Below, one piece after another: positions 1 through 5,240 of a stretch of 5,240 nucleotides of DNA. The stretch covers positions 589 through 5,828 of the forward strand of contig JASEHB010000177.1 in the NCBI GenBank assembly GCA_030018745.1, read 5' to 3'. Both the position numbers and the translations under genes were made by a program. This DNA is from Desulfatibacillaceae bacterium. GTDB lineage: Bacteria > Desulfobacterota > Desulfobacteria > Desulfobacterales > Desulfatibacillaceae. The notes below the pieces were generated by a model that had not been told where the DNA came from, made no database searches, and was given only the letters and a program-made list of their open reading frames with translations. How positions within the stretch are numbered: position 1 is the first letter of the stretch; every line of letters starts with the position of its first letter.

Positions 1-152
1 AGATCATCCTTGTTAACATAATCCAGATACAGGGTTCGCTTGCTGTATCCGGCCTTCTTGGCGATCTCGTCCATGCTTGTTGCATGGTAGCCCTTGGTGA
101 GAAAAAGCTCGCGGGCTGCATCCAGAATTTTATCTGCCCGGTTTTTTTTCAT
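1..152 (-). CDS. TetR/AcrR-family transcriptional regulator, N-terminal part (cut by window edge)
   Basis: This is the DNA-binding half of a TetR-type repressor; the ligand-binding domain lies outside the window. The first 50 codons are visible and begin MKKNRADKILDAARELF. Residues 8-24 fit helix 1, and residues 26-48 fit the helix-turn-helix, with the family signature SMDEIAKKAGYSKRTLYLDY followed by VNKDDL. The usual YF pair after TLYL reads DY here, which is a tolerated variant. I chose the ATG at 150-152 because it places the N-terminus about 8 residues before helix 1, as is usual. The frame stays open upstream and the ribosome binding site is weak (a GGAAA directly before the ATG, a purine-rich GCGGAAAG further up). 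It lies downstream of the three-gene flavoprotein/SDR operon in the same orientation, so it may regulate that operon; this is inference. The family assignment is secure, but ligand and target are unknown. Confidence 0.9.
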   Translation of the reverse strand, partial: MKKNRADKILDAARELFLTKGYHATSMDEIAKKAGYSKRTLYLDYVNKDD

Positions 153-481
153 TTTCCGGCGCTGCTTTCCGCCCCAGCTTTTTTCAAAGCTTTTTAAGGC
201 TTTTTGTTTTCCCCGGCAAAGGTGGTCACGGTGTCTTGCGGGCATACCTTTCTGCAAACAGGTTTTCCCCGCATCTCTTTCAGGAATACATTAAGTTGCA
301 CAAGTTTTATTTGCGTGGAACACTTTTTTTGTAAAACTATTGTCTTTTGAACCGGCTCTTAAAATACCAGGCAAGTAATTATGCTTCAGTAACCGGGTAC
401 AGGCTTTGAAGTCGTTTTTTTGGCTGCCGCCAACAGCCGTCTGTCACAGTTCCTTTTATACAGGCTTTCCAACAAGGGTTT
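153..481. other. 329-bp non-coding region between the SDR gene and tetR
   Basis: No convincing coding frame exists here. Reading on the minus strand from the SDR stop, I find no hairpin followed by a T-run, so read-through from the operon into tetR is possible. A small hairpin at 422-438 has its T-run on the wrong side to be a terminator. Two CCGG-centred near-palindromes lie at 349-358 (GAACCGGCTC) and 389-400 (GTAACCGGGTAC), with centres 41 bp apart. T-tracts at 179-184, 191-195, 201-205 and 207-210 are spaced roughly one helical turn apart over the first three. I could not fix a promoter for tetR. Confidence 0.7.
349..400. promoter_or_regulatory. Candidate operator pair (two CCGG-centred near-palindromes)
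   Basis: GAACCGGCTC at 349-358 matches its own reverse complement at 8 of 10 positions. GTAACCGGGTAC at 389-400 matches at 10 of 12. Both have a central CCGG, and their centres are 41 bp apart, close to four helical turns. They lie about 200-250 bases upstream of the tetR start. TetR-family proteins bind short palindromes, often near their own gene, so these could be operators. Short near-palindromes also occur by chance and no promoter was fixed nearby, so this is tentative. Confidence 0.2.
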
Positions 482-1456
482 TTACGCTTTTCCACCTTCC
501 TGCCAGGCAATGTTTTTGGCCAAAAACATGGATTTTAGCGTATCCCTTGTTGAATAAAGGAATTTGTAGCCCATCTCGCTGGTGAGTCGGCTGTTGTCCA
601 GCACCCAGGGGTACCGCACATAGTCATAGAATGTTGGCGGCACACGGGCAATGGGCAGTTTCATGCGCCATGTCCAGTCAAAAACCCGGTACAAAACCCA
701 GTCGGGCATGGGCAGGATTGTGCGGCCTGCAAGGCTCACGCACTCCCGCAGGGTCATGGTGTCGGATGGAGCCACATTGAAAGGGCCTTTGCCCTTGTTT
801 TCAAGCAGGTGGATTATGGAACCCACAACATCATCCTCGTGGACAAACTGGAGCGGCGTGTTGTGATTCTTTGGCACCATGCCCACAGGCAGGGTGAAAA
901 GGTAGGACAGGTAGTTGTCCACGCCAGGGCCGTAGATGATGCTGGGCCGGATGATGCTCATTACAACTTTTGGATGCGCTTCCATAAATTCGGCGCAAAG
1001 GGCCTCCATTTGGGCCTTGTCCCTTGCGTAGGAAAAATGGGGATGGGGCCGGATGGGGTCTTTTTCCGTGATGGGCACAGGGTTGTCTGCAAAGGCCCCG
1101 TAAGCCGTGGCCGAGCTTATCATGCAGGCCTGGGGGATTTTCGCCTTTTCAATGGCTGCCAAGGTGTTTTTGGTGCCGCCCACATTGATATGGGTCATGT
1201 GCCCTTCATCGCGGATGGGGTTCAGGATGAAGGCCAGATGCACGAGTATGTCGGGTTTTATCTCATCCACCCAGTCCACCAGGGCCGGGTCGGTTATGTC
1301 CATTTTGCGGAAGGTGCCTTTGCGGTACTTTGCCCTGGGCAGGTTTATATCCATGCCGTAAAAGGCCTTGCACCAGCCAAGGCGGTCAAGCTCGCGGCAC
1401 AGGATGCTGCCCACATAGCCGGATGCGCCGGTTATAAAAACGGTTTTTTGCTCCAT
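482..1456 (-). CDS. NAD(P)-dependent extended SDR / epimerase-dehydratase family protein
   Basis: This is a cytosolic NAD(P)-dependent oxidoreductase or epimerase of the extended short-chain dehydrogenase family, 324 aa from the chosen ATG, a normal length. The Rossmann dinucleotide motif TGASGYVG is at residues 9-16. An acidic residue after the second strand (GMDIN, D36) and the MDITD motif (52-56) favour NAD-type binding. The active site is complete: SSATAYG (114-120, catalytic Ser115), then Tyr143 and Lys147 in YARDK. RPSIIYGPG (170-178) is the usual substrate-side loop. I prefer the ATG at 1454-1456, because GGAG lies 9 bases upstream and the protein then begins three residues before the first beta strand. 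A longer frame starts with TTG at 1522, but its first codons lie in a perfect inverted repeat and add 22 polar residues unlike the family. It is the third gene of the operon, about 100 bases after the second flavoprotein gene. Sugar epimerase, 3-beta-hydroxysteroid-like dehydrogenase and lipid-linked ketoreductase activities all fit; the substrate is unknown. Confidence 0.9.
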   Translation of the reverse strand: MEQKTVFITGASGYVGSILCRELDRLGWCKAFYGMDINLPRAKYRKGTFRKMDITDPALVDWVDEIKPDILVHLAFILNPIRDEGHMTHINVGGTKNTLAAIEKAKIPQACMISSATAYGAFADNPVPITEKDPIRPHPHFSYARDKAQMEALCAEFMEAHPKVVMSIIRPSIIYGPGVDNYLSYLFTLPVGMVPKNHNTPLQFVHEDDVVGSIIHLLENKGKGPFNVAPSDTMTLRECVSLAGRTILPMPDWVLYRVFDWTWRMKLPIARVPPTFYDYVRYPWVLDNSRLTSEMGYKFLYSTRDTLKSMFLAKNIAWQEGGKA

Positions 1457-1497
1457 TTTGTCTTTCTCCACACTTCTGTAAGACTTTTTTAAAGCTG

Positions 1498-1534
1498 ACC
1501 GGGAAGGCCGGTTTGTTGACAAGGCCTTCCCGGT
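1498..1534. repeat. Perfect 12-bp inverted repeat in the gap before the SDR gene
   Basis: The arms are ACCGGGAAGGCC (1498-1509) and GGCCTTCCCGGT (1523-1534), with a 13-base loop. The structure would form a very stable stem in the operon mRNA, 24 bases after the stop of the second flavoprotein gene and 41 bases before the preferred SDR start. On the minus strand it is followed by CAGCTTTAAAAAAG, which has no proper T-run, so it is not a standard terminator in the direction of the genes. On the plus strand it is followed by TTT, a weak tract with no plus-strand gene to serve. An mRNA processing or stabilising stem, or partial attenuation that lowers SDR expression, is plausible. Confidence 0.8.
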
Positions 1535-1557
1535 TTTGCCGCAATTTATGACAAGAC

Positions 1558-3159
1558 CTAGTCGGCCATCAGCCCTGCTGCCTTGGCCGCCTTCACCTGG
1601 GGCGGGTCATCCCAGTTCTTTTTGGCGTCAAGCTCGGCGCAAAGCACATTTGCGCCGATGTAGCCAGGCCCGCCGATTATCATGCCGCCCGGATACACTG
1701 ATGCGCCGCACACAAAAAAGTTCTCGATGGGCGTCCATACGCCGGAGCAGGAGTCGTTTGGCCGAAAATAGCCCATCTGGAGCGGCACATAGGCTCCCTG
1801 TTTGATGGACCCGCGCACCATGTTGCGGATTTTGGCCTCAATGTAGGTGGGCGGATACACAAGCTTGTTATAAACCTCCAGGTTGGGTGCAAATTTCTTC
1901 CACTGGGCAATGCAGGCATCTGCATATTCCCACTTTATCTTCTCCCAGTCAGCCTCGTAGGGCACAAGGCATTCAAAGCGGCCCGAAGCTAGCCCCGGCG
2001 GAGCCATTATGGGGTCGAAAATGCTTGCAACCGTGGCATGGCCCATTATGGAATCTTTTGGCAGCTTGCCAGCCTCAAGATCATCAAGGTGATCCAAAAT
2101 GGACTGGGTGTCTCCCACGCCAAGATGGGTTATGAATGCCCGGTTGACATCCGGGTCCGTGTCCGAGCCAAGGTACTCCGGCGGGGCCGCCAGGGCCAGA
2201 TGTGCGCCAAACAGGGTGATTTTCTCCCATTCCCAGCGCTTTGCCGCATCAACCAGATCTGAAGGGATTTCATCAGCATCAAAGAACTTTAAAAAGTTCT
2301 GCTGCGGGTCAACGGTTGAGGCCACGGCCTTTGCAAAAATCTCGGTTCCATCCTCCAGAACCACGCCGCAGGCCTTGCCGTCCTTGGTCAGAACCTTTGC
2401 CACAGGGGCTGAATCCACAATGGTTCCACCCTGGCCCACAACAACCTTGTGGATGGCCGATGACAGCCTGTGGGAACCGCCGCACACAAGGGCTGCGTTG
2501 GTCATGCGGTAAACATAGAGGGGAAAAAGATAGCCCAATGCCTCGTAGGGCGACATCCCCCACATGGTGAAGAGGTTTAAAACGCCTGCTTTAAGTGGGT
2601 CGGAAAGCCCGTAGCGCTCCAGCATTTCCAGGGGCGTCAGCTCGGCCACCTCGTTGAAGCGGCGGCCAGCGTCATCGCTGGCGTTGTCAAGCTGCTGCAC
2701 CATTTCAATGGGCGGAATGGCAGGCACATAGGTATAGGGAATCAATATCTTGTCCGACCATTCCTTGAAATCGGCCATCATGGCTTCAAACTTTTTGGCC
2801 TGATCCGCACCAAAATGCTTGGCAACATGGGCAACCGTGCGGGCCGTGTCCCTGTAAAAAAGCAGGGGCGGGCCGTCCTGGCGGACATAGGCTGCCTGAA
2901 CCTCCGGGTAAATGAAGCGGACTCCCCTGTCCTTTAAATTGAAGTCCGAATAAACAGGCATTATTTCGGCCATCATGTGGTAAACCGCATGGGGATTGTA
3001 TTTGAAGCCTGCAAACTCCAGGGTGTCCAGACCGCCGCCGGTTTCATGGCGGGCCTCAAGAACGCACACATCCAGGCCTGCGCGGGTGAGATAAGCCGCA
3101 CAGATGAGGCCGTTGGGGCCTGCTCCGATTATCACGACATCAAACTGGGTCTTTTTCAT
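1558..3159 (-). CDS. FAD-dependent phytoene-dehydrogenase-like oxidoreductase (COG1233), second copy
   Basis: This 533-aa flavoprotein belongs to the amine-oxidase/phytoene-desaturase-like superfamily, close in style to CrtO and PYROXD2-type proteins. The N-terminal FAD-binding Rossmann motif is GAGPNG (12-17), with Glu35 at the end of strand 2 to bind the ribose and an intact GG pair in HETGGGLDT (38-46). CGGSH (226-230) is the conserved mid-protein segment after the substrate domain. The C-terminal FAD segment is FFVCGASVYPGG, then GGPGYIGAN (481-504). There is no signal peptide and no clear transmembrane helix. It starts 2 bases after the stop of the upstream flavoprotein gene. A GGGGTGA-like ribosome binding site lies inside the end of that gene, which points to translational coupling. 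Members of the family desaturate, isomerise or oxidise hydrophobic polyenes and lipids. No phytoene synthase or other carotenoid gene is visible, so a carotenoid role is not supported. The superfamily is certain but the reaction is not. Confidence 0.93.
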   Translation of the reverse strand: MKKTQFDVVIIGAGPNGLICAAYLTRAGLDVCVLEARHETGGGLDTLEFAGFKYNPHAVYHMMAEIMPVYSDFNLKDRGVRFIYPEVQAAYVRQDGPPLLFYRDTARTVAHVAKHFGADQAKKFEAMMADFKEWSDKILIPYTYVPAIPPIEMVQQLDNASDDAGRRFNEVAELTPLEMLERYGLSDPLKAGVLNLFTMWGMSPYEALGYLFPLYVYRMTNAALVCGGSHRLSSAIHKVVVGQGGTIVDSAPVAKVLTKDGKACGVVLEDGTEIFAKAVASTVDPQQNFLKFFDADEIPSDLVDAAKRWEWEKITLFGAHLALAAPPEYLGSDTDPDVNRAFITHLGVGDTQSILDHLDDLEAGKLPKDSIMGHATVASIFDPIMAPPGLASGRFECLVPYEADWEKIKWEYADACIAQWKKFAPNLEVYNKLVYPPTYIEAKIRNMVRGSIKQGAYVPLQMGYFRPNDSCSGVWTPIENFFVCGASVYPGGMIIGGPGYIGANVLCAELDAKKNWDDPPQVKAAKAAGLMAD

Positions 3160-3161
3160 TC

Positions 3162-4874
3162 TTATTTCACCCCCCTGTTCAACGGAATGTCCTCAAGGTT
3201 TTCCAGATACCAGATGCAGGCCTTGGCATTCCACCAGTCCTGCTCCAGCACTCCCAGGTCTTTGGCCACCTCGGTTGCTGCAATGTAGCCCGAAGCCAGC
3301 CAGGTTGTGCCAAAGGGATGGATGGAATTGGACAGATAGAGGTTTTTTATGAATGTGCGCGAGCCGCCGCCCTGTAGCACGCCGGGAACAGGCCGGTTCT
3401 CGTAATACTGCTCTGGAATTACCGAGCCGCCAACCCAGTTGCCTTCAACTGCCGATGGGTTGTTTCTCTGCATATCCAAAGGCGTGTAGAGGATGCGATC
3501 CTTTACAAGGCTTTTGAAGCCGGGTGCATATTTCTCGTAGGTGTCGGTCACTTGGTCGGCCAGCCGGTCCTTTATTTTGTCCCAGCTTGGCAGACCGTTC
3601 AACGGCCCGTGCTTCCAGGAAACAGGCGCAGGCGGAACATCGAACCACACAAAGCTTGTGTGGCATCCGGCAGGCGCCTGGGAGGGATCTGCCAGGGTGG
3701 GGATGAACCAGTTGGCAATGACCTCGTCATTTATGCGGCCTGAAACAAGGCTTGCGTTGTAGTCTATCAGCTCCTTGGAATCCTTGCCGCCGAAGTAGCC
3801 CATTGCGCAACGGCCAATGGCCGGGTCAAAGGCTTCGGAGGCAAAGCGCGGCTGGCCGGAAAGGGCATAGTAAACCCCAAAGAGGTTCTGCTCGCTGTAT
3901 GAAAAGCGGTCAATGCGGTTTGCCATTTCCTCGCCGATTGTTGCCGCACCGATAAAATCCAGAAAAGTTGGCTTGACCGTAAGGTTGGAGATGACAACCT
4001 TTGCAGTGATTTTTTCGTTGGGGAAAACCGCATGCTCGGAAAGCACAACGCCGTTTGCCTGGCCGTTTTCCACAAGAATTTCCTTGATGGGGCAGCAAGG
4101 CAGGATTTTCACCCCGTGGTGGGTTGCAGCCTTTACAAGGGCATGGGTCACGGCATGGGAGCCGCCGTGGGAGTAATGCACAGGGATAAAAGGCCCCACA
4201 AGCATGGAAAGGAAGGCGCAGCCAAAGGAGCCAATGGTGCGGTGGATGGGTGGCAGGCCCGAAATCCATGAAAGGGATTCGATAAGTGTCTTTAAGTGCT
4301 CGGATTCAAAAATGCGGTCCATTATCTGAAAGCCGTTCATGTTCCGCAAATCCGCAAAGGTAAGCCCAAGGCCCATTTCCTTGAAAAAACCCTCTGCAAA
4401 CCGGCTCATGGCCAGTTCGTTCTTCCAGTTTGGAGCCTCATAAAGGTACTGGTGCAGGGTGGCTACCATCTCCTCCACCTTGGGCAGCAGGTAGGCGGCC
4501 CCGGCCTCCATCATGGCAAGGTCTTTGGCGGAATGCCTGCCCCAGTTTTCCATGGTCCTGGTGGGGTCCTGGTGGATGAGGGCGTTTTTGCCATCTGCAA
4601 AGGTCTTGCCGTAAGCCACCTCTGTTGCAAGCATTTCCAGGCCAAAGCGCGGCAGATCCAAATCGCTCATGGCCGGACTCATGGCCGTGATGAGCCAGGT
4701 GGCGTGAAGATTGTGCGCAAAACCCGGCAAACCGGGTTCGGTGGTGTCGCAATGGGCGCCGCATTCGCCCCTGGCCTCTACAACCAGGACCTTAAGGCCT
4801 GCCTTGCCCAGATATGTGGCAGCGGTCAGTCCGTTGATTCCGCCACCCACCACAATGACATCATAGTCGGGCAT
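3162..4874 (-). CDS. FAD-dependent phytoene-dehydrogenase-like oxidoreductase (COG1233), first copy
   Basis: This is a 570-aa flavoprotein of the same superfamily as the next gene but clearly divergent from it. The FAD-binding motif GGGINGL lies at 10-16, and Glu33 in VVEAR is the ribose-binding acid. HGGSHAVTHAL (236-246) is the conserved mid-protein segment, VVISNLTVKPTFLDF (293-307) is the strand where other members read vvxNaxp, and the C-terminal FAD segment is NLYLSNSIHPFGTTWLASGY (511-530). Two things are odd. The usual GG after the ribose acid is GA (ECGAHCDTTE, 37-46), and a tryptophan-rich tail follows the FAD segment (DWWNAKACIWYL, 546-557), making the protein longer than typical CrtI enzymes. 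No signal peptide or clear membrane helix is seen. The ATG is well supported by GGAGGAGG about 7 bases upstream. It is the first gene of the operon. Substrate unknown; a heterodimer or sequential action with its neighbour is inference. Confidence 0.93.
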   Translation of the reverse strand: MPDYDVIVVGGGINGLTAATYLGKAGLKVLVVEARGECGAHCDTTEPGLPGFAHNLHATWLITAMSPAMSDLDLPRFGLEMLATEVAYGKTFADGKNALIHQDPTRTMENWGRHSAKDLAMMEAGAAYLLPKVEEMVATLHQYLYEAPNWKNELAMSRFAEGFFKEMGLGLTFADLRNMNGFQIMDRIFESEHLKTLIESLSWISGLPPIHRTIGSFGCAFLSMLVGPFIPVHYSHGGSHAVTHALVKAATHHGVKILPCCPIKEILVENGQANGVVLSEHAVFPNEKITAKVVISNLTVKPTFLDFIGAATIGEEMANRIDRFSYSEQNLFGVYYALSGQPRFASEAFDPAIGRCAMGYFGGKDSKELIDYNASLVSGRINDEVIANWFIPTLADPSQAPAGCHTSFVWFDVPPAPVSWKHGPLNGLPSWDKIKDRLADQVTDTYEKYAPGFKSLVKDRILYTPLDMQRNNPSAVEGNWVGGSVIPEQYYENRPVPGVLQGGGSRTFIKNLYLSNSIHPFGTTWLASGYIAATEVAKDLGVLEQDWWNAKACIWYLENLEDIPLNRGVK

Positions 4875-4880
4875 GAAGTT

Positions 4881-4889
4881 TCCTCCTCC
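4881..4889 (-). promoter_or_regulatory. Strong ribosome binding site of the first flavoprotein gene
   Basis: The minus strand reads GGAGGAGG, then AAACTTC, then ATG. This near-perfect anti-16S match at normal spacing fixes the start at 4874 and suggests efficient translation of the first gene. An AT-rich block lies just upstream, which would keep the site unpaired. Confidence 0.8.
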
Positions 4890-4975
4890 GTATTTTGCCG
4901 CAAGTGCATAAATAAAAGTTTTTATCTTGCCGGACCCTGGGTGCAGAAAAGCCCCAAGGCCGCAACCCGATGAAA

Positions 4976-4995
4976 TGCCGCCCCCTGGGGCGGCA
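4976..4995. repeat. GC-rich hairpin in the operon leader
   Basis: TGCCGCCCC (4976-4984) and GGGGCGGCA (4987-4995) are exact inverted copies separated by CT, giving a stem of about 8 bp with a four-base loop. It lies about 100 bases upstream of the operon start codon, within the mRNA leader if the candidate promoter is right. On the minus strand it is followed by TTTCATC, too weak a T-run for a sound terminator. It could act as an attenuator or mRNA-stabilising stem. Confidence 0.6.
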
Positions 4996-5030
4996 GGCCA
5001 ATTTGTGCTGATACGAATAAGGATGGGAAA

Positions 5031-5047
5031 TGGCCCTTAAAGGGCCA
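5031..5047. promoter_or_regulatory. 17-bp perfect palindrome, candidate operator
   Basis: TGGCCCTT and AAGGGCCA flank a single central A, a perfect dyad. It begins 6 bases downstream of the proposed -10 box, so it would cover the transcription start, a classic position for a repressor to block RNA polymerase. The length suits a dimeric regulator such as a TetR-family protein. Which regulator binds, if any, is unknown. A second dyad, CGGTTTT-CAT-AAAACCG (5048-5064), abuts it and overlaps the -10 box. Confidence 0.35.
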
Positions 5048-5052
5048 CGGTT

Positions 5053-5081
5053 TTCATAAAACCGCCAAAACAGCCTGCAAA
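5053..5081 (-). promoter_or_regulatory. Candidate sigma70-type promoter of the three-gene operon
   Basis: On the minus strand, TTTGCA (5076-5081) matches the -35 consensus at 4 of 6 positions and TATGAA (5053-5058) matches the -10 consensus at 4 of 6, with exactly 17 bases between. It lies between the upstream gene's terminator and the first flavoprotein gene, giving a leader of roughly 170 bases. The match is modest and the site was found by eye, so another promoter in the gap is possible. Confidence 0.35.
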
Positions 5082-5088
5082 GACATTG

Positions 5089-5125
5089 AAAAAGACCGCC
5101 GTGTTTAATGTGTGGCGGGCTTTTT
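5089..5125 (-). terminator. Intrinsic (Rho-independent) terminator of the upstream gene
   Basis: The arms AAAAAGACCGCC (5089-5100) and GGCGGGCTTTTT (5114-5125) pair with one mismatch around a 13-base loop. On the minus strand the stem ends in TCTTTTT, and it begins 32 bases past the stop codon at 5157. The symmetrical A and T runs could make it work in both directions. It separates the upstream gene from the flavoprotein operon. Confidence 0.75.
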
Positions 5126-5156
5126 ACTTGCCCTTCCCCCGGCAGGCAAACCCCGC

Positions 5157-5240
5157 TTAAGCTGCCTGGGAGTGGCGCTGGCGATCGCGCTGGTTCTTGG
5201 AGCGGCGCATCATGGTGTCATAGGCGCTGTTGACCTTTTT
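5157..5240 (-). CDS. C-terminal end of an unrecognised protein (cut by window edge)
   Basis: The last 27 codons before a TAA stop are visible and end in SKNQRDRQRHSQAA. The piece is very hydrophilic and rich in Arg and Gln, which is typical of a flexible basic tail. It is treated as coding because the frame is open to the window edge, its codons end mainly in G or C like the neighbouring genes, and a good terminator follows 32 bases later. The family cannot be told from this fragment. The terminator and 282-base gap argue that it is not part of the flavoprotein operon. Confidence 0.6.
   Translation of the reverse strand, partial: KKVNSAYDTMMRRSKNQRDRQRHSQAA

Larger units (their letters stand above)
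4875..5156. other. 282-bp intergenic region: terminator, candidate promoter and operon leader
   Basis: From right to left this holds the upstream gene's terminator (5089-5125), a candidate promoter (5053-5081), adjacent palindromes at 5048-5064 and 5031-5047, a GC-rich hairpin (4976-4995), an AT-rich near-palindrome (4912-4925, ATAAAA and TTTTAT arms) and the ribosome binding site. No credible coding frame was found. The density of inverted repeats is high for so short a stretch. I did not recognise a known riboswitch. Confidence 0.6.

Noticed and set aside
94..294. Plus-strand 66-codon open frame at the left
   Set aside because: It overlaps the antisense of the TetR start and a T-rich non-coding stretch, giving a low-complexity Phe-rich peptide with no good ribosome binding site.
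415..438. Hairpin GGCTG/CAGCC next to a run of seven T
   Set aside because: The T-run precedes the hairpin on the plus strand and becomes an A-run after it on the minus strand, so it cannot be an intrinsic terminator in either direction.
809..1492. Long plus-strand open frame (227 codons) opposite the SDR gene
   Set aside because: It lies almost entirely antisense to a gene with a complete SDR active site. Its translation shows no recognisable motif, and long antisense frames are expected from the codon bias of GC-rich genes.
1558..4874. Carotenoid biosynthesis (phytoene desaturase) gene cluster
   Set aside because: Both proteins are in the superfamily, but no phytoene synthase, cyclase or other carotenoid gene is present, and the superfamily covers many other substrates. 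A crtI-type gene symbol is not justified.
4296..4973. Long plus-strand open frame (225 codons) opposite the first flavoprotein gene
   Set aside because: It is antisense to a well-supported FAD protein, has no recognisable domain, and runs into the regulatory gap past the gene's ribosome binding site. It is a shadow frame.
4890..5088. Sigma54 promoter or known riboswitch in the operon leader
   Set aside because: I found no GG/GC pair with the required sigma54 spacing and no conserved riboswitch core that I recognise.
1..5240. Insertion sequence, CRISPR array, tRNA or attachment site
   Set aside because: No transposase fragment, regularly spaced repeat array, tRNA cloverleaf or flanking direct repeat was seen on either strand.

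Overview
All recognisable genes in this window lie on the minus strand, so the layout is read from right to left. The base composition is moderately GC-rich and the genes use bacterial Shine-Dalgarno sites. The intact genes are two FAD-dependent oxidoreductases of the phytoene-dehydrogenase-like superfamily (COG1233) and one extended short-chain dehydrogenase/epimerase (SDR). A truncated TetR-type regulator lies at the left edge. This combination suits a metabolically versatile bacterium. A sulfate-reducing Desulfobacterota-like host is only my impression from the style of the sequence and has low confidence.

Right edge (4875-5240): the last 27 codons of an unrecognised gene end at 5157 and are followed by a convincing intrinsic terminator (5089-5125). 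A 282-base gap then leads into the operon. It holds a candidate sigma70-type promoter (5053-5081), a 17-bp palindrome at the expected start site (5031-5047), a GC-rich hairpin in the leader (4976-4995) and a strong ribosome binding site (4881-4889).

Centre (482-4874): the first oxidoreductase (570 aa) and the second (533 aa) are separated by 2 bases, so they are almost certainly co-transcribed and probably translationally coupled. About 100 bases later comes the SDR protein (324 aa from my preferred ATG at 1456). A perfect 12-bp inverted repeat (1498-1534) lies in that gap. The likely role is a short redox pathway: two flavoproteins that oxidise, saturate or isomerise a hydrophobic, possibly lipid or isoprenoid, substrate, plus an NAD(P)-dependent step on a hydroxyl, keto or sugar group. 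The substrate cannot be read from the sequence.

Left edge (1-481): a 329-base non-coding stretch without a clear terminator leads to the first 50 codons of a TetR-family repressor. It is a plausible regulator of the operon. The non-coding stretch has phased T-tracts and two CCGG-centred near-palindromes 41 bp apart.

I saw no tRNA, rRNA, CRISPR array, insertion sequence or attachment site. The most notable feature is the tandem pair of divergent COG1233 flavoproteins with an SDR and a TetR regulator, and no carotenoid-pathway partner gene in view.
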